The translations under genes were made by a program, and so were the position numbers. Below the pieces are notes generated by a model. The model did no database searches and was not told the origin of the DNA. It saw nothing but the letters and a program-made list of their open reading frames with translations. Shown here piece by piece: positions 36,576 through 48,702 of a DNA stretch of 64,000 nt. Position 1 is the stretch's first letter. Every line of letters begins with the position of its first letter. The stretch comes from Carallia brachiata (taxonomy: Eukaryota; Streptophyta; Magnoliopsida; Malpighiales; Rhizophoraceae), in the NCBI GenBank assembly GCA_021464245.1, contig JADCRB010000068.1:4068830-4132829 (forward strand), read 5' to 3'.

Positions 36576-37323
36576 TTTTTTTTTTAACAACAAAAATGAA
36601 GAAAAATTATTATTAAAACCAACTAATACAATCAGGTCTAAAAATCCCTACATACATAAGGCCTGAAGGAGCTTAAACAACCCTCAAGACTAAAGGGAGA
36701 AACACTAGACAGGCCACTGCCAAGCCTAAAAAAAACCCAAACCCAAAGCTCAAGAAAAAGAGGCGCATAGGCCCAAGGGCCCACGCAGACAAACCCTCCA
36801 CAACCCCACCAATCACTAGACTGGAAGACGCCGACATCAAGACAACTCCGGCGATGAGGGCAACGCCACCAACGAGCCGCCACACGTTGGAACGACTACC
36901 ACTACTACCAAACACCAGCTGAGACCACCACCGAGTTGCAAGAACTCGTCGGGAGACGGCCGGAGACCCAAGCCAAGGCACACCCAATCGAAAAATCCTT
37001 CCTTGAAGCCAAAAGAGTGACGGGACCGACAAACCAGAAGCTCCTCTACCATCGCAGGTCATAAAACGACTGGGAGAGGCCAGGAAGGCAACCACCACGC
37101 AACAAACTGAGCAGACAAGCAGCAAAACCGAAATAGACACACCCAACAGGTAACGACAACTTGAATCACCAACAATCACTCAACACCAACGGTTACAGCA
37201 CAAAACAGCCTCCTAGGGTCGACAAAGCTAGCAGAGGAGCACCAATTGGTGAATAAGGCCGGAGAAAACGAACCGAATGCACGAGAAGGTCCCGGTGCAA
37301 GCTAAGGAGTCCCGACGCACGAT
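36576..37323 (-). mobile_element. Non-LTR retrotransposon insertion, 748 bp
   Basis: GATACTTGCAT occurs at 36565-36575 and again at 37324-37334, an 11-bp target duplication; copy A has this site once, without the insert (near 26278). Eleven T residues follow the left copy, equivalent to a poly(A) tail on the minus strand, so the element was reverse-transcribed from its 3' end. The body is strikingly GC-rich for this window (runs of CCGGCG, CCACCACCG and similar). Open frames on the minus strand up to 168 residues show no reverse transcriptase or endonuclease motifs. It is either a 5'-truncated LINE or a long SINE-like element. Confidence 0.8.
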
Positions 37324-38206
37324 GATACTTGCATCTTTCTCTAACTAAAAAGTATAAAGTGGATAATGATATTTATGATTAATCTTTAAGTAGATAGGAA
37401 CTCCACATTTATTATGCCTACGATATTTCTTCAACTAAGACAATCATATTATGTTTATGAATTAATTGATGTCCATGGAGTTTTGCACGTGCTACAAGCA
37501 CAAATTAATTCGACCAATTTTTTGTTAATGTCGATGCACCTTTATATTGTTTGAACAATTTTTATTTTGTCGCTATCAATTCAAATAAAAAATACGAGAC
37601 ATCAAATAAAAAGTCGTTTCATCCTACAAGATTTTTTTTTTTCTTTGCAACTTTTGGAAATTATGCAATTGACAAAATTAATAGTTAAATAGAAGCCTTT
37701 CCCCTTAGATTTTTTTTTAAACTTTTTTTTTATCTCTAAATACAATATTTCAAGCTCAAAATTTCTTCCTAGCACCCAGTCAAAAATTGCTAAATCTAGT
37801 AGTCCATGGTCAAAAGCCAAATTTCATGCCAAAAAGAGGAGAAGGATATGATCTAATAATGCTAATTAACCATTCTTAGGTGACGACTGGATTAAAAAAA
37901 AATCCTAATATTAGTTATGATAGCTAAATTCCACCCGGAATTCGCAATGCGTTACAAATTCCGACCAAACAAAGAAACCACTAAAAATACTTGGTCACCT
38001 AAAGGAAGACCTATAAAAACCCAACCGCCTTCTTACAATACCTTCCACCAAAGGTTGTGTTTGGTTGTGTTCTGGAACTAGCTGCTGTTGCCCAGCTGGT
38101 TACTGAAGAGGTTGCGTTTAGAAGCTCAACTCTTTGGTCGAAAACCCCACAAAACAATCCACAACTCCACAACCCCCCAACAAGAAAACAGGTAAACTAA
38201 GCAAAA

Positions 38207-38482
38207 ATGGCAATTCCAATGAAGACAACCTTATTATTTGCCATGGTTGTGATGTTGGTTAGCGCCCAAGTTGGCCAAGCCCAACTCTATTGCGTTGGAT
38301 GCTGGCTAGGATGGAGGACTCCAGATGACCCAGTTTGTATTTATTGCAATAACATTGGCATTGACATGCGGGTAAAACCAGCCACAGCTAATATGCCAAA
38401 GCCAGACCATAATGACAAGGCTTCGAAGGGAGGGCTTGGTGGAAAGGTTCATCATAACGGTGATGGTCAGCCCAAAAACTAA
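38207..38482 (+). CDS. Small secreted four-cysteine peptide, copy 3
   Basis: Single-exon 91-residue precursor with signal peptide (about residues 1-26, ending VGQAQ), cysteine pattern CxxC-x11-CxxC at 29, 32, 44 and 47, a shortened linker (KPATANMPKP) and the tail GGKVHHNGDGQPKN. Compared with copy 2 it lacks three linker residues and has MRVKP for LRVKP, all changes leaving the cysteine block untouched. The leader CAAGAAAACAGGTAAACTAA before the ATG is shared with copy 1. The probable TATA box CTATAAAAAC lies about 195 bases upstream. Unlike copy 2 its 3' flank is undisturbed. The next gene downstream on the same strand is the intact MADS gene, as in the ancestral arrangement. Function unknown; a secreted signal or defence peptide is possible. 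Confidence 0.8.
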   Translation: MAIPMKTTLLFAMVVMLVSAQVGQAQLYCVGCWLGWRTPDDPVCIYCNNIGIDMRVKPATANMPKPDHNDKASKGGLGGKVHHNGDGQPKN

Positions 38483-38483
38483 A

Positions 38484-41400
38484 GGTTAATTGAAGTGGCA
38501 TTGCATATGTTTCTCCTAAAGATACTAATCCTAATCAGATCAAAGACCCTTCTTGCGTTTTGTTTTCTTTGGTTAGCAGCATTTCATCATTTTCTTGTTT
38601 TTGTGGAAAATTTCAAATACAAGAAAGCTGGTGATCCAGTGGCCATTTGCCTAGAAGCTTGGAATTAAGATCCCATTTGTTTCAATGGAAAAAAAAAATT
38701 TCTAACACAGAGATCTCAGCAAGTTATTTATTTATTTGCCTGCATATGTTTTCTTGTGTGATAGTGTTGATGCCATATGTTCCGAAATGTGGTCTGGCAA
38801 GAAAACGACAATATTGTCTCAAAATTCTGTCTCCGATTTAGCCTCTAATCTATTTACTTTTATAAGTATCTAAGAATTGGAATATACTTCTATACTAGAT
38901 ATATAAGCTTAATATAACTTTGAAGTGTCCACAGTCCACCCATCTGTAATCTATCGTTTATCACCAATATATTATATTGGCTTACACATTACCAGCGCTA
39001 CGTAGAAGTGATGATGACGGAAAAAAGTCAACCAAACATACTCCAAAATAAAATTTTAAAGAACCCAAAATTCGAATAATCTAAATTTCAAAATCAATTG
39101 AAATAAAATTATTAACATTCAGTACTTAAATGAAACGTGTTTAATGTATAGGACTGAATTACCAAAAATCCAAATGTAGAGGACAATATTTTTTGGCTTA
39201 TCCCTCACTTGCATGTTGAAAAAAGTTCTTTAGAAGAATTGATCTCATAACTTCATCCATCAATTTGAGTACAGCCCATCAAGTAGGAATTGATGCACTA
39301 GCATTGAATTTCTTTACTGGACCTTAATTAACCGTTGATATTAGAGGCAAACGAATCAGTATATTGTTGATTAAGATATACCCAAGAAGCGCTTCAAAGC
39401 TTTATGTGTACCGTTTCTTGACATGACTATCCAACAAGGTATTGTTTCGATTTCTAGGCGTTGAACAAATTGAACAATACTCAGATGTCTGATAAACAAA
39501 TAATAATAATAATTCCCATAGGAATGATCACAACCAGGATGTGCACACCTTAGTTGCTATTATGGTTGTTAAAATCGGATCGAATCAGCCGATTTGACTG
39601 ATTTAACTAGTAATCAACAAGGTTTTCGGACGATTTATGGTAAGTTTTCAAATTGACCAAAATCAGTAAAAACAATACTAGTTGGACCAGTTGAACCGGA
39701 CCAACAAATATCAGAAATTATAATTTGAACGTTAATAAGTTTAGACAGTAATTATTTAGGTCACTTTCTTTCCTAATTAAATAGGAGAATCATATCGATT
39801 TAGATTTTGAGTCATCGATCCACCGATCTGACTACCTAATTAGTCTGAGTTTTAAATCCATGTCTGTGTATGTTAAAAGTACTTGGGAGTATAACAAAAA
39901 AATGAAAAGTTAAAAGACAATCAACATCGTTCAATTTACTCTTTTTAAATCTTATCTCCAGGAGTTTTCTTTCCACTGAAAAAGGACTTCATCACGCGTA
40001 TGTTTTGTTTTCTTAGTTAAATTTTTAACTGATTTTAATCTATCATTTTTCACATCAATATTGCTTAAATTCCCGTTTAAAATACTAAAATTATCCAGAA
40101 TGAGAAGCTCTAGCAAGTATTTCATTGAGGGACTCTAATTGTAGTTCCTAATTCGGGAATTTAATTGGGTTTTGGGGAATATTAATGTATCAAATATGAG
40201 GTTTTATGAGTTTTGTAATTTTGGCTTAAATAACCTAGGTGAAATGACATCATTTTGCTCAAGCGAAATCAACGAAATTTTGACAGAAAACTTTCATTGC
40301 TAAAATTGAAAAATATATGGGCAATGTAAATTAGTTTCTAAGCCAATTGATTCATGAAGATATAGAGAAAAGTTCTTTATTGATTCAAATATTTATGGGA
40401 TAAAGATAATGAATACGTAAGAGGTTGAAGATTTCACTTAATATTTTGATTAATTTTTTTTAACTGAGTCAATGGATCAAATCTTACCTAATGAAACCCA
40501 ATATATTTTACGTTAAAATGACTAATTATATATATATATATATCTGTGTGTGTGTGTGATAAATCAATAATTTTTTAAATGTATGCTATCTATATAAATT
40601 TAATATAATGTCTTAGTTAATGATGTTAACACGCGTCACAAATCAACACTTTTCCTACTAATTAGTACCTATTTAAATTTAAGATAAGGTCATATTTAAG
40701 GGGTTTTAATTGTACGAACTGTACTTCCAAGAATTGAACTAAATAAAAATAGTTAGTACGACCATATTAAAAGTTGAAATAGTACAGTATATTTCGTTTA
40801 GCTAAACATTTTGGTTGGTTAATCTTTTCAAATCAGTTAATTGGTTGAACATTGATTTAGTAAAACATTTAAAATTTCTAATTGAATCAGAAACATAGAA
40901 TTTTGATGTATTTTTCAAACAAACATAACTCTCATTGTATATAAAACAAATAGGTGATTATTCAAGATATAATAATAATAATAATTTAGTGATTCAATTA
41001 AACCTATAATTATTAAGTAATTTTAATTATTACTAGAATTTTATTTTTATTTACACAAACTTTGTTTCTGTTCGTTGTCAGTTCCAAACTAAAATCCATA
41101 TTCGAATAGAATAATTAGTTTATAATTCGATTTAGTTAAGTAAACTTTAGGTTTGATTAAGTTTGGTTTTGGTCGGCTAACTATATTTTTTTATTTTTTT
41201 TACATAACCTTAGTCATGATATGGTTAATATGAAAATAAAACTATTCAAATAACACCATAGTAGTTGACTAAAGAAGACTTTGTAAAAATTTAGAATCTT
41301 GTTGCATAAATATAAAAATTAGATACAAAATAATGATAAAAACTTATTATTTAAATCTGAATCGTTAACTGTATTAGAGTCACTATTTAATCAATAGTTA

Positions 41401-41575
41401 AAATACAAAAAATGAAACCCTATTATTATTTTGTGTCTGAATTTTGTGTCCACATATTTTTTTACCAAAAATTTAATGTCCTTTGCATTATGTAATTAAA
41501 TGACTCTGGATTCTCTACCTTAATGGTCTTCCTTTTTTGAATGTTATAGCTTTAATTACCTCTTATAATTATCTA
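38484..41575. other. Non-coding spacer of duplication copy B
   Basis: Aligns in blocks with 28243-32021. It contains a decayed GGTTGAACCGG-type repeat at about 39560-39860 and an AT-CTG-TG microsatellite at 40528-40560. No gene seen. Confidence 0.5.
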
Positions 41576-41585
41576 CTATATAAAC
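41576..41585 (+). promoter_or_regulatory. Probable TATA box of the MADS gene
   Basis: CTATATAAAC lies about 100 bases before the ATG at 41678. In copy A the matching place is interrupted by the receiver-domain insertion. Confidence 0.5.
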
Positions 41586-41677
41586 TCCTTTTTGTTAATA
41601 GTTTACAGCACCAAAACAAACTTAGACAAGAAAAGGGTAAGACAGAAAGAGATATTTACGTTTGTTATTTTGCCATC

Positions 41678-42419
41678 ATGACGAGAAAGAGGCTGAATCT
41701 TTCTTTGATTCCAAACCTTTCCGCCAGAAAGATCTGTTTCAAAAAAAGAGAGTCTGGCCTATTGAAGAAAGTTTATGAGCTCTCCACATTATGTGATGTT
41801 GAAGCCTTCTTGATTATTTCTAGTCCTTATCACTCAGAGCCAACGATATGGCCATCATGTCATGAGGTCCAAGAACGCTTGGAAAAGTACCAGAATAGGT
41901 GCAAACTAAATTAGTTCTTTATAAAAGATCTTGACTGTCTAAATTTGTGTAAAACTTTCTATTCCATCACATAAGTAAGAATTGTCGTTTTATAGTGGAT
42001 GGTCAAGCAAAGTAAGAAACTATTAGGTAATCTAATATTATTGCTTGGTATTATTATTATTATTATTTTTGTTTGCTCTCCAACTTTACTTATTACTACT
42101 TGTAATTTGCTTTCTTTCATAAAATCTGACTTTAATTATCTAAAAAAAAAATTACAGGTCAGGAACTCATGATGCCAAAAATAGGATAGATCATGAAGGT
42201 TACCTGAGATGGGGGATCAACAAAATGATTAAAATTTCCAAGAAGCAAGCTGAAGTCAACAAGATTATGGAGACGCAATACCTCATGTATCAAATCAACC
42301 AAGGTAGTGATGAAATCGAAGGTTTAGAATTATCGGAGAAGTATAGTGCTCTCAAGATCTTGCTGGATAAGATGAAAGCAATCAGGATGAGAATGAATCG
42401 CTTACAAGCAACTTATTAG
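41678..42419 (+). CDS. Type I (M-gamma-like) MADS-box transcription factor
   Basis: Two exons, 41678-41898 and 42158-42419, spliced at AATAG/GTGCAA and ATTACAG/GTC, give 160 residues. Residues 1-60 are a MADS domain: MTRKRLNLSLIPNLSARK, then FKKRESGLLKKVYELSTLC, then EAFLIISSPY, followed by the type I hallmark PTIWPS and a helical segment. The RKRLNL start, SARKxxFKKR and WPS after the domain resemble the AGL80/PHERES (M-gamma) group, which acts in the central cell and endosperm. The C-terminal exon is charged and probably helical, without a K-box, as expected for type I. If the intron is not removed the protein ends after YQNRCKLN at 41914. DNA binding in the nucleus is known for the family; targets are unknown. 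It is downstream of secreted-peptide copy 3 on the same strand. Confidence 0.85.
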
Positions 42420-43539
42420 CCTCCGGATCATTATGTTGTTGGATCATCAGGGCTACCTTGCCAAAGATAGCATTTCTAGAGCAAACAGATGGCAGGAGTA
42501 TGAATTCCTTGGAAATGAAAGAATTGTTTAGTTGCAATTTGGTACAACCTTGGATTGACTTTGCATCCATTAACTTGTATTAGTAGTTACTCAGTTTCTC
42601 AATGATTCAACTAAATAAGAGAAATTATTTAAATATGTAATATTTCACATAGCTATTTCCTTTGGGTAACTTGGAAAAGAAAATTAAGATAGATTAATTG
42701 GTGAATGGCAATGAAAAAATAAAAAGTATCATACAATGTTCCAAATTTTAAGTACATGATACATTTTTAAGAAAAGTTTTTTAAATCATTACATTATTGC
42801 CTTCTTTATATTCTTGTAAGTCAACCGAACGTCTCATTTATCTGTGATGTAATAACAACACGAACTTAAAAGAAACCCCAAACGCATCAATGGGAGTGCA
42901 ACAGAAATTTTCGCGATGATTAAAAAAAAAAAAAAAGTTTAATCATGTGGGATCTATCATTTTATTGATGTACATTCTTATGCATATAACATACGGAAAT
43001 ACTTTATAAGAAAGGGATTGAGAGAGATACATCAGAGTTGTATTATTTTATTTACTTTTTTTAGAAAAAAGTTATATTATTTTATTAGTTGTATCAAGTT
43101 GTATCCGTTATTTTTGTGTTTCAACAAATATTTTTTACATTTAATGTTGAAAACTCCAAGAAAATTAGTCTTTAAATAATAGTTCTCATAGGAAAGGGAA
43201 AAAAATACATGTTTGACACACGTCTTTATCCAACGTAAATCTGACATATCATACTTCTCTCTGCCATCATTTTCGTGCTTTTGAGGGTGGCAATCCCAAA
43301 TAATTATAATTTGAACATTAATAAATTTAAACACTAGTTCAAACATCAATTGAATCTTAAACTATTAATTTTGCCTATTTGATAGTTGGTCTGATTATGA
43401 CAACTTCAATTGCTATATATATTTGATGATGGTGTTTCTGTGCTTTAAAAGAGAAAAGAAAAGAGAGAGATTCACGTTTTCAATATTAGGCGCAGTATAG
43501 CATCCGCAAGAAGGGATTAAAAAAAGAATCACATCTTTT
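42420..43539. other. AT-rich spacer
   Basis: 3' flank of the MADS gene and AT-rich DNA; the open frame at 43077-43349 has no recognisable domain. Confidence 0.4.
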
Positions 43540-44590
43540 GGGAGTCGTGTGATGTAAAAGTCTAACAAGCCAAAACTTCAATTAGACATTTGATATTTCA
43601 CAAATAGCTCATTTTGACAAATTTCAAATTAAAAACTCCACTAATAGAGGTGGCCATAGGCCTAGACCGATCTGAGCCCAGTATTTGAATTGGAATCGGC
43701 CCTGGACCCTAGTGGCCGGTTCCTAATTGGTAGGCCGAGTCAGGTTTCACGTCATTTGGAACCTAAAAACGCCGATTCTAAAGTAAATCGTCGGTTAATT
43801 GCTAGTTTGAACCACTAGTTCAATCCTTTGAAACCAATGGTTCCAATTAAAAAAAAATACTTAAAAAAATTTATCTATTGTTATAAAGATTGTGATTGAA
43901 GCCTTGAAGGAATACCAATGGTTTATTTGTTGTTTCACTTTGTTTCAATGTACCTTTGTTTTTTTTTTTACTTAAAAAAAGAAAAACGGTTCCAAAAAAG
44001 GCCGAACTATTAGTTTAACTGGCCCATGCAGGGACCAGAACAGGTGGTTTCACCCAACCTAGCCGACCCTTCCTCACCAAAGGTCGAGCCAGGTTCTGGC
44101 TCTAGGTCGAATCGAAACCAGCGATTTCGGCTCGGAACTAGGTCTGACCCAACCCTTGGACACTTATATCCACAAGCAATACAGACAGGCAACTTTCCCA
44201 TTTACAACTCCACTCTTTTGACTCCTCAAAGTCCGCCCTGAAGGACCTATTTGAATGAGTGTTATTTTATTTGTGTATGATCAGTTTGTTTTTGTGCAAG
44301 GCTTACTCTTTGAATGAGTATCTTTCAAATGAGTCTCAACTTCACTTGAATAGACATGCAAATGCAAGAACCTAATCACCATTACAAATGCAATCTACTC
44401 TCTTTTTGCCAAATAAGCACATTGGATTTCAACTATCTTATGGCCAAATAGGCTGCAAATCATATAAGTGCAGTTGTTACGCATTGCACTCTTTTCTTTA
44501 ATGCCAAAGCCATTGCTTCACAAGCAAGCAAGCCAGTGAACATCTATATTACAAATGCCTCAAATTCACAATTGAAAAATAAAGCTTAGG
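43540..44590. repeat. Second duplication, copy 1
   Basis: Colinear with 53110-54240. Shared anchors are GTGATGTAAAAGTCTAA at the left, TTTCAAATGAGTCTCAACTT in the middle and AACATCTATATTACAAATGC at the right. Between the two copies lies the LINE. The open frames in the middle are produced by GGTTCC-rich sequence of the embedded TIR element. Confidence 0.8.
43648..44165. mobile_element. hAT-like MITE, 518 bp
   Basis: Ends AGGTGGCCATAGG on the left and AAGTGTCCAAGG read from the right are imperfect inverted repeats of the widespread plant AGGGGTGT class. The interior is rich in GGTTC and GAACC motifs. The copy in the second duplicate is at 53226-53764. Confidence 0.5.
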
Positions 44591-44599
44591 AATTCAAAA

Positions 44600-45175
44600 T
44601 TTACATAAGTGTAGTTCTTCACAGTTCAGTTAACTAAACTGAAATACTATAACTGTTTCCAAACAGAAATTTTCGGTTATACAAAATTGAAAACTATTCT
44701 CGAACTAAAAATTCAGTTAATTAAAAATTTTGGTTCAGTTTCAGTTAACTGTTCGATTAATTGAATATAATAACAATAAAACTTAAAATTTTGATATAAT
44801 TGTAAACAAAATATATTTTTGATCTATATTTCTAAAAGAAAATTAAAATTATCATTATATATATATATAATATAAATAAGTGATTATTTAGGATATAATA
44901 ATATTTTATCAACATTTATTTGTTAATAATAGTTGTATTAATAATATTTTTTTCTTATTCTTAGAAAAAAATAAAAAAAAGTATCCAAAATAATATTTCG
45001 TTTCAGTTAAGTTAATTGTTGTTTTTCAATATTATAAACTAAAACTAAACTAAAATTTTGGGTTTTTTATCAGTTCGGTTTACCAATTATAAAATCAGTT
45101 TGGTTAACAAAAATTTTAGTTCAGTTCAATTCGGTTTTTTTGGTTAAGTAATTTTTTAATTTTTTTAACACCCCT
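44600..45175. mobile_element. Possible hAT-like MITE rich in GGTTAACT motifs
   Basis: The right end reads, inverted, TTAGGGGTGTTAAAAAAATT, typical of non-autonomous hAT ends; the left part starts near CAGTTCAGTTAACTAAACTG. The interior has repeated CAGTTCGGTT and AACTGAAAC blocks near both ends in inverted orientation. Edges are approximate. Confidence 0.4.
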
Positions 45176-47239
45176 AACTGTCAAGCACTGCCCTTCAATG
45201 GTCTTTTTCTAGGAAACCAAGCTAAGAAGAGAGACACTTGAAAAAATTAGACGTAATTTTCATTTTTAGTTTTCGTTTTATGTTAACCTTCATAGGAGAA
45301 GCGAAGGCTTGTTATTGTGGTGGTCTGAGGAACCCTTAGTAAATATTATGAATTCTTCTAGCAATATTATCAACTGCCAATGCACGATAGGGGAAGATGA
45401 GTCGTGGTTAGTTTCGTGTATATATCGTGAGCTTAAGTCAGTAAATTACTCCAAAACATGGAAAGTTATTGAATTACTGATTCCTCACCATAATTCATTA
45501 TGGGTCTACATAGGTGACCTCAATTGTCTTCATGAGTCATCAAAAAAGAAAGGAAACAAATTAGTTAAAAACAGCAAGCTAGACCTCTTCTCTAACTTCA
45601 TGACAAGACACAGTCTTATTGATGTAGGCTTCAAAAGACCTGTGTTCACGTGGACCAATAGGAGGGGGGTCGTGCAAACACCGAACAAAGGCTAGACAAA
45701 GCTCTTATAAACCACAAATGTGCTGATATGTTCCCAGAAGCATACTTGATTTATGAAGCTAGAATCGGTTCAGACCACATGCCCATTATTTTGACTATAG
45801 AGCTGGTCTATTACTAGATGCATAGAATATTGAGATTCAAGTCCATATGGGCTTTTCACTTAGATTGCCTTTCCACTATCTAGGCTACATGGGGCTCACA
45901 CCTAGATGGCCCACCACTCTCAATGGCATGAGAAGTTATCTCACTGTACTAAAGAACTACAATCATGGTTAATATGTGGCTTTGGTAATTCCAGAATAGC
46001 AATATCTTATCTCCAGCAACAATTGTGCATCATACAAGCCTCACGCCAATCTGATGACAACCATGTGAAAGAAGAGGACATCATCAAGAAATCGATGCAT
46101 GTTGGAGATAGGAAGAGGAGTACTAAAAACAATGGTCCTATATTGATTGGCTCTTCCTAAGCAACAAAAAATTCTAAATCCTTCCATTAGTCAGATTCAA
46201 ATAGAAGAAAACATAACCTTATCACCAAAATCCAATTGAAGAATGGACGCTGGACTAAGGATGAGGGCCTAATTTCAGAGCACATCAATAGTCTTGGGAG
46301 AGGAGGTACTTAAGCATGTTTCGGCAGTGGTTTTTTCTTCCCTCAATATCCTTTTGGATTCCATAGTGACACCGGCCGAAGTGAGAGATGGTGTCTACCA
46401 ATTGCGAGACCATAAAGCCCTGGGACAGGATAGGCTGCCAGACTTATTTTACTAGAAATTTTGGGAAACTGTTGACAATGATGTCACAAATCTAGTAAGG
46501 AATTTCTTTCACACAGGAACTCTTCCAGTAGACACAAATAGGACCTTTATTGTTCTTATTCCAAAAGGACTGAACCCCACAAGAATCACCAACTATTGCC
46601 TGATTAGCCTATGTAATTTTGTTTATAAGGTGATTTCGAGAATTTTTGTCACTCGATTAAGGCCATGGCTAGAATATATTATATTAATGTTTCAGAATGT
46701 TTTTTGTTCCTAGTTGTGCCATTCAAGACAATATCTATATAACTCAGGAATTTTTTAGGACTTTTGGTCGAAAATGGACGGACAAGTGACTCATGGTGAT
46801 GAAAATTGATATGCAGAAAGCATACGATAGAGTGGACCTTCCTTTGATGTGTGCTGTTTCGAATGGGGTTTTCGATTGTATGGGTGCAAAGGGTCATGGT
46901 GTGTGCACATTTTATATCCTTTCAAGTATTAATTAACGGAAAGACTTCTAATTTGTTTTACCTCACAAGAGGCCTGAGGTAGGGGATCCCCTTTCGCCTT
47001 TTCGATATCTATTTGTTTCATATACATTATCCAAATTGATAACGTATGCTATGGAATCAAATTATCACCATACTGTCCTTCCCATGTGTTTTTCCCAAAC
47101 GAATTGTTGTTCTTCGATGAGGCATCAGTAATTGAGGCCGATCAATTACTTGATCTAATAAACTCCTATTGCAAAACATCGGGCCAAGCTATCAACTTGG
47201 TGAAGTTGGGGATCCAATTTAGCCGTAACACCCCGCTAC

Positions 47240-47664
47240 TGATGCAGGACATGTCTTAAAGGATATTTTCTAATATCACACAATTAATGTTGTAATTTTT
47301 ATTATTACAATTTTATAGCTTTTTTAGAGTTTTTTAGACTATTTAGTAGTCTTAGTTAAGAATATTGTGGAATGTTTGTTCATTAAGTATTATTTATTGA
47401 GAAAATATGTAATAGTTTCATTAAGCTTCCTTTCTAATTTATTTTGGATTTGCTTAGTTGAAAAGTAAAAATTGTTATAAATAGGGCTTTAGGTTTTCAA
47501 TTCTAGACAGTTTATCAATTCCAAACCAATTTATCGTATGAATAACATGAAAAGTCTCTTTTGAGATTCATTTATCTTCTCTAGTAGATTTTAGAAACCT
47601 CTTAAAAGATCAATCAAGTGTTGTCCTTTGGTTATCTTATATTTCGCGCTTCTATCCCTCGTTA
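47240..47664 (+). repeat. 5' LTR of the nested element
   Basis: Pairs with 48703-49090. It contains GGATATTTTC, TAATGTTGTAATTTTTATTA, TTATAAATAGGG (a TATA-like block) and TTTCGCGCTTCT near the end. Confidence 0.9.
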
Positions 47665-48702
47665 TTTGGTATCAGAGTCACGTTTGGCTTGTGATTGTGC
47701 CATCTTATGAAGTTTGAAGCAATCTCTTCAATGATGATGATCATGATGGGAAGACTCTATCTAGAGTATCCTATTGGGATCATGATTATAATAGATCTCA
47801 TACTTGAGATTTTACTCGTAGTCAATTTATTTGTAACCATATTCCTGATTTTAGAGGAAACCCTTTGTTTGATGAGGATTTCCTCTTGAAATATTTTGCG
47901 TAGTTGTTGCCAGAACACGAAATTTATTTCGAGTTCAACAATATTGAAGAACAAAAAGAAAAGGTGCGGCTTGCAACTAATAAACTTGTTTATGGCATAG
48001 CCAATTGGTGGGCTAACATTCAATGGCATAGACTTTGTCGAGGTAAACCCAAAATTCAATTTTGGTAAAGAATGCATAAAGCGTTAATTTTAGAATTTTA
48101 CCCTAACTATTATGATGAGATTTTTTATCGGCTAAATGAAAAGTTAAGTTGATATTTTGAAAATTATGGTATTCATTGTCATGATGCATCCCAATCATAC
48201 GTTTGTAGCCCAAAGCTTATGGATGTTAATCTTTCACTGATTTTGGAATTATATAGTTAGCAAGTCAGAGAAATTGAACTCATTCAAGAAATTGATGATC
48301 CTATGGTATTTCATAGTCTTCCCAAAGATACTTGTGAATCCAAACGACAATTGTTTGTGAAGTTGAATTGGGTCCCGACGAAAATCAAAAGACATGTGAT
48401 GCTTTTGATTCTGTAAACAAGTATGTTCCTGGGTCTTTAATTGTACCCATTACCAACAGGTACCAGGATCTTATTAATTCTCAACCTATAGTCTTTGTTG
48501 ATTTACTTGGAGTTGACAATCAAGCTGAAAAAAAAAAAAATTTTATTTGGTTTCTGTGTTGGTTGGCGTTATTGATCGTAAGAAAAAATTTTCCTTCACG
48601 CTTAGCACGAGCCAGTTACTCAAAATACTTATTTCTATGGAATGAAAGACTTCAGCTCCTCATTATCAACTCGAGGGCAATTTTTTTTCAAGTGAAGAGA
48701 TT

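Larger units (their letters stand above)
36175..42420. repeat. Large direct duplication, copy B
   Basis: Partner of 25567-32760; see that entry for anchors. Copy B lacks the copy-A MITE and receiver-domain insertion and carries a private non-LTR insertion at 36576-37323. It retains the intact MADS gene. Confidence 0.85.

Noticed and set aside
36673..37179. 168-residue hydrophobic open frame on the - strand
   Set aside because: It lies inside the GC-rich non-LTR insertion, overlaps other open frames and lacks any known motif. Treated as part of the element.
44010..44241. Overlapping + and - frames of about 65-70 residues
   Set aside because: They lie within the GGTTC-rich hAT-like MITE, and the duplicate at 53.2-53.8 kb does not keep them open.
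47665..48702. Possibility of a functional gag gene
   Set aside because: Several stops and frameshifts interrupt the gag-like sequence, and most of pol is missing.
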